The notes under the pieces: generated by a model
The model's input: the letters and a program-made list of their open reading frames with translations, nothing else
Databases searched by the model: none
What the model was told of the DNA's origin: nothing
Shown: positions 24,277-24,944 of the stretch, piece by piece
Layout of the letters: each line of letters opens with the position of its first letter
How positions within the stretch are numbered: the stretch's first letter is position 1
Program-made: the position numbers and the translations under genes
Source of the DNA: Chloroflexota bacterium
GTDB lineage: Bacteria; Chloroflexota; Dehalococcoidia; Dehalococcoidales; RBG-16-60-22
Direction of reading: 5' to 3'
Assembly (NCBI GenBank): GCA_016190585.1
Contig: JACPQH010000037.1
Coordinates: 1-24,944, forward strand
DNA: 24,944 nucleotides

Positions 24277-24929
24277 TCTGGGACACCTCTCTCTTTAGCG
24301 TGCTGATAAGCTTCGACGAGCGCCAGCAGGGCTTCATCCAGCACGCGGTCAATCAGCGGAATGCTCGCCGAAACGCGGTCGTTGGAGGCCCGGCTTTTCA
24401 AAAGGTCCGTGACGGCCCGCATAACGGGGTCGCGGTGGATGATGAATGCCTGGATGGAGCCGGTCAGCGACAGGCCCAGTCCGGCCAGGGTCTCGCCGAA
24501 ATCACCCCCGGCCTCGCTGACCAGCCGGCTGGTCTCATCGCGCCGGGCCGGCTCGGCGACGTACCGGATAATCAAGCGGAAAAAACGCCGGCTGAGGGAC
24601 GCCAGGTGCTCCTGGGATTCCGGCCGGAGCTTGCCAAACCAGGCGGCGTTTTGCAGGAAGGCCTGGGAAAGCTCGCGGTGGGTCGGCGCGGTGTCCTCCA
24701 GCGTGCCCACCAGGTCCCGGATGCCCGCCGTCTTCTGGTGGACGCTCATGAACTTCTTGAGCTGGGGCACGGCATACCGCCGGTGTCCGCCGGGAGTGAG
24801 GAAAGCCTTGATCTTGCCCTCGTCGGTCCACTGCCGGAGGGCCGGCTCGCTGACGCCGAGGATGCGGCTGGCTTCACTGATGCTTACCAGGGGTTCCTGG
24901 TCGTCGTTTCTCTGGCTTGTTCTGCTCAC
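24273..24929 (-). CDS. MerR-type helix-turn-helix regulator with C-terminal helical sensor-like domain
   Basis: This 218-aa regulator (from GTG 24929) has an N-terminal winged-helix domain. PLVSISEASRILGVSEPALRQWTDEGKI (13-40) and TPGGHRRYAVPQL (45-57) are the MerR/BldC-type signature. The C-terminal region (about 75-210) is helical without membrane segments and ends PLIDRVLDEALLALVEAYQ, reminiscent of the four-helix RsbRD-N-type sensor domain; that match is from memory. It has few cysteines, so no Fe-S cluster is suggested. It is first in the heme operon and overlaps ahbC by 4 nt, so it probably controls heme genes. The frame stays open to the window edge (no stop before 24944), so an earlier start is possible, but GTG 24929 leaves a normal 12-residue lead. 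Confidence 0.8.
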   Translation of the reverse strand: MSRTSQRNDDQEPLVSISEASRILGVSEPALRQWTDEGKIKAFLTPGGHRRYAVPQLKKFMSVHQKTAGIRDLVGTLEDTAPTHRELSQAFLQNAAWFGKLRPESQEHLASLSRRFFRLIIRYVAEPARRDETSRLVSEAGGDFGETLAGLGLSLTGSIQAFIIHRDPVMRAVTDLLKSRASNDRVSASIPLIDRVLDEALLALVEAYQHAKERGVPD

Positions 24930-24944
24930 AATCTGCCGGTAAAA

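Overview
The window is GC-rich (clearly above 60% by eye) and almost fully coding. Gene content suggests a free-living anaerobic bacterium. My best guess is a Chloroflexota/Dehalococcoidia-like lineage, but that is inference from gene content and not from a marker gene. Tetrapyrroles are made from glutamyl-tRNA (C5 route), heme through the siroheme-dependent Ahb route, and there is a B12-dependent methylmalonyl-CoA module. No rRNA, tRNA, CRISPR array, prophage or complete insertion sequence was seen.

Layout. (1) 1-2158, + strand: the C-terminal half of PriA helicase (5' end outside the window), peptide deformylase, and a 122-aa protein of unknown function. (2) 2320-7049, - strand: comEC and comEA (DNA uptake), then a universal-stress protein followed by two TrkA-type regulatory proteins. 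Two related palindromic repeats lie in the gaps (2176-2261 and 5323-5438). (3) 7050-7276: a divergent regulatory region with two back-to-back sigma70-type promoters and, on the + side, a leader carrying an intrinsic-terminator-like hairpin. (4) 7277-12243, + strand: methylmalonyl-CoA mutase catalytic and B12-binding subunits, methylmalonyl-CoA epimerase, an acyl-CoA carboxyltransferase and a metallo-beta-lactamase-fold hydrolase. Together the first four interconvert propionyl-CoA and succinyl-CoA. The operon ends at a large palindromic terminator (12255-12304). (5) 12310-14366, - strand: an MFS transporter translationally coupled to a QueG-like double [4Fe-4S] protein.

(6) 14444-24929, - strand: a tightly packed ten-gene operon. 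In transcription order it holds a MerR-type regulator, ahbC, ahbD, a fused ahbA-ahbB, precorrin-2 dehydrogenase, hemA, hemC, a cobA-hemD fusion, hemB and hemL. Junctions are 4-nt or 1-nt overlaps or gaps of at most 16 nt. The products cover the route from glutamyl-tRNA to 5-aminolevulinate, uroporphyrinogen III, precorrin-2, siroheme, didecarboxysiroheme, Fe-coproporphyrin and heme b, so essentially a whole siroheme-dependent heme pathway sits in one transcription unit headed by its likely regulator. The same precursors also feed B12, which the neighbouring mutase needs.

Most worth a second look: a one-base frameshift in ahbC at about 23404 that separates the radical-SAM core from its C-terminal Cys-rich domain, the single-chain AhbA-AhbB fusion, the regulator, the terminator-like leader of the mutase operon, and the near-consensus promoter that moves the start of the stress protein.
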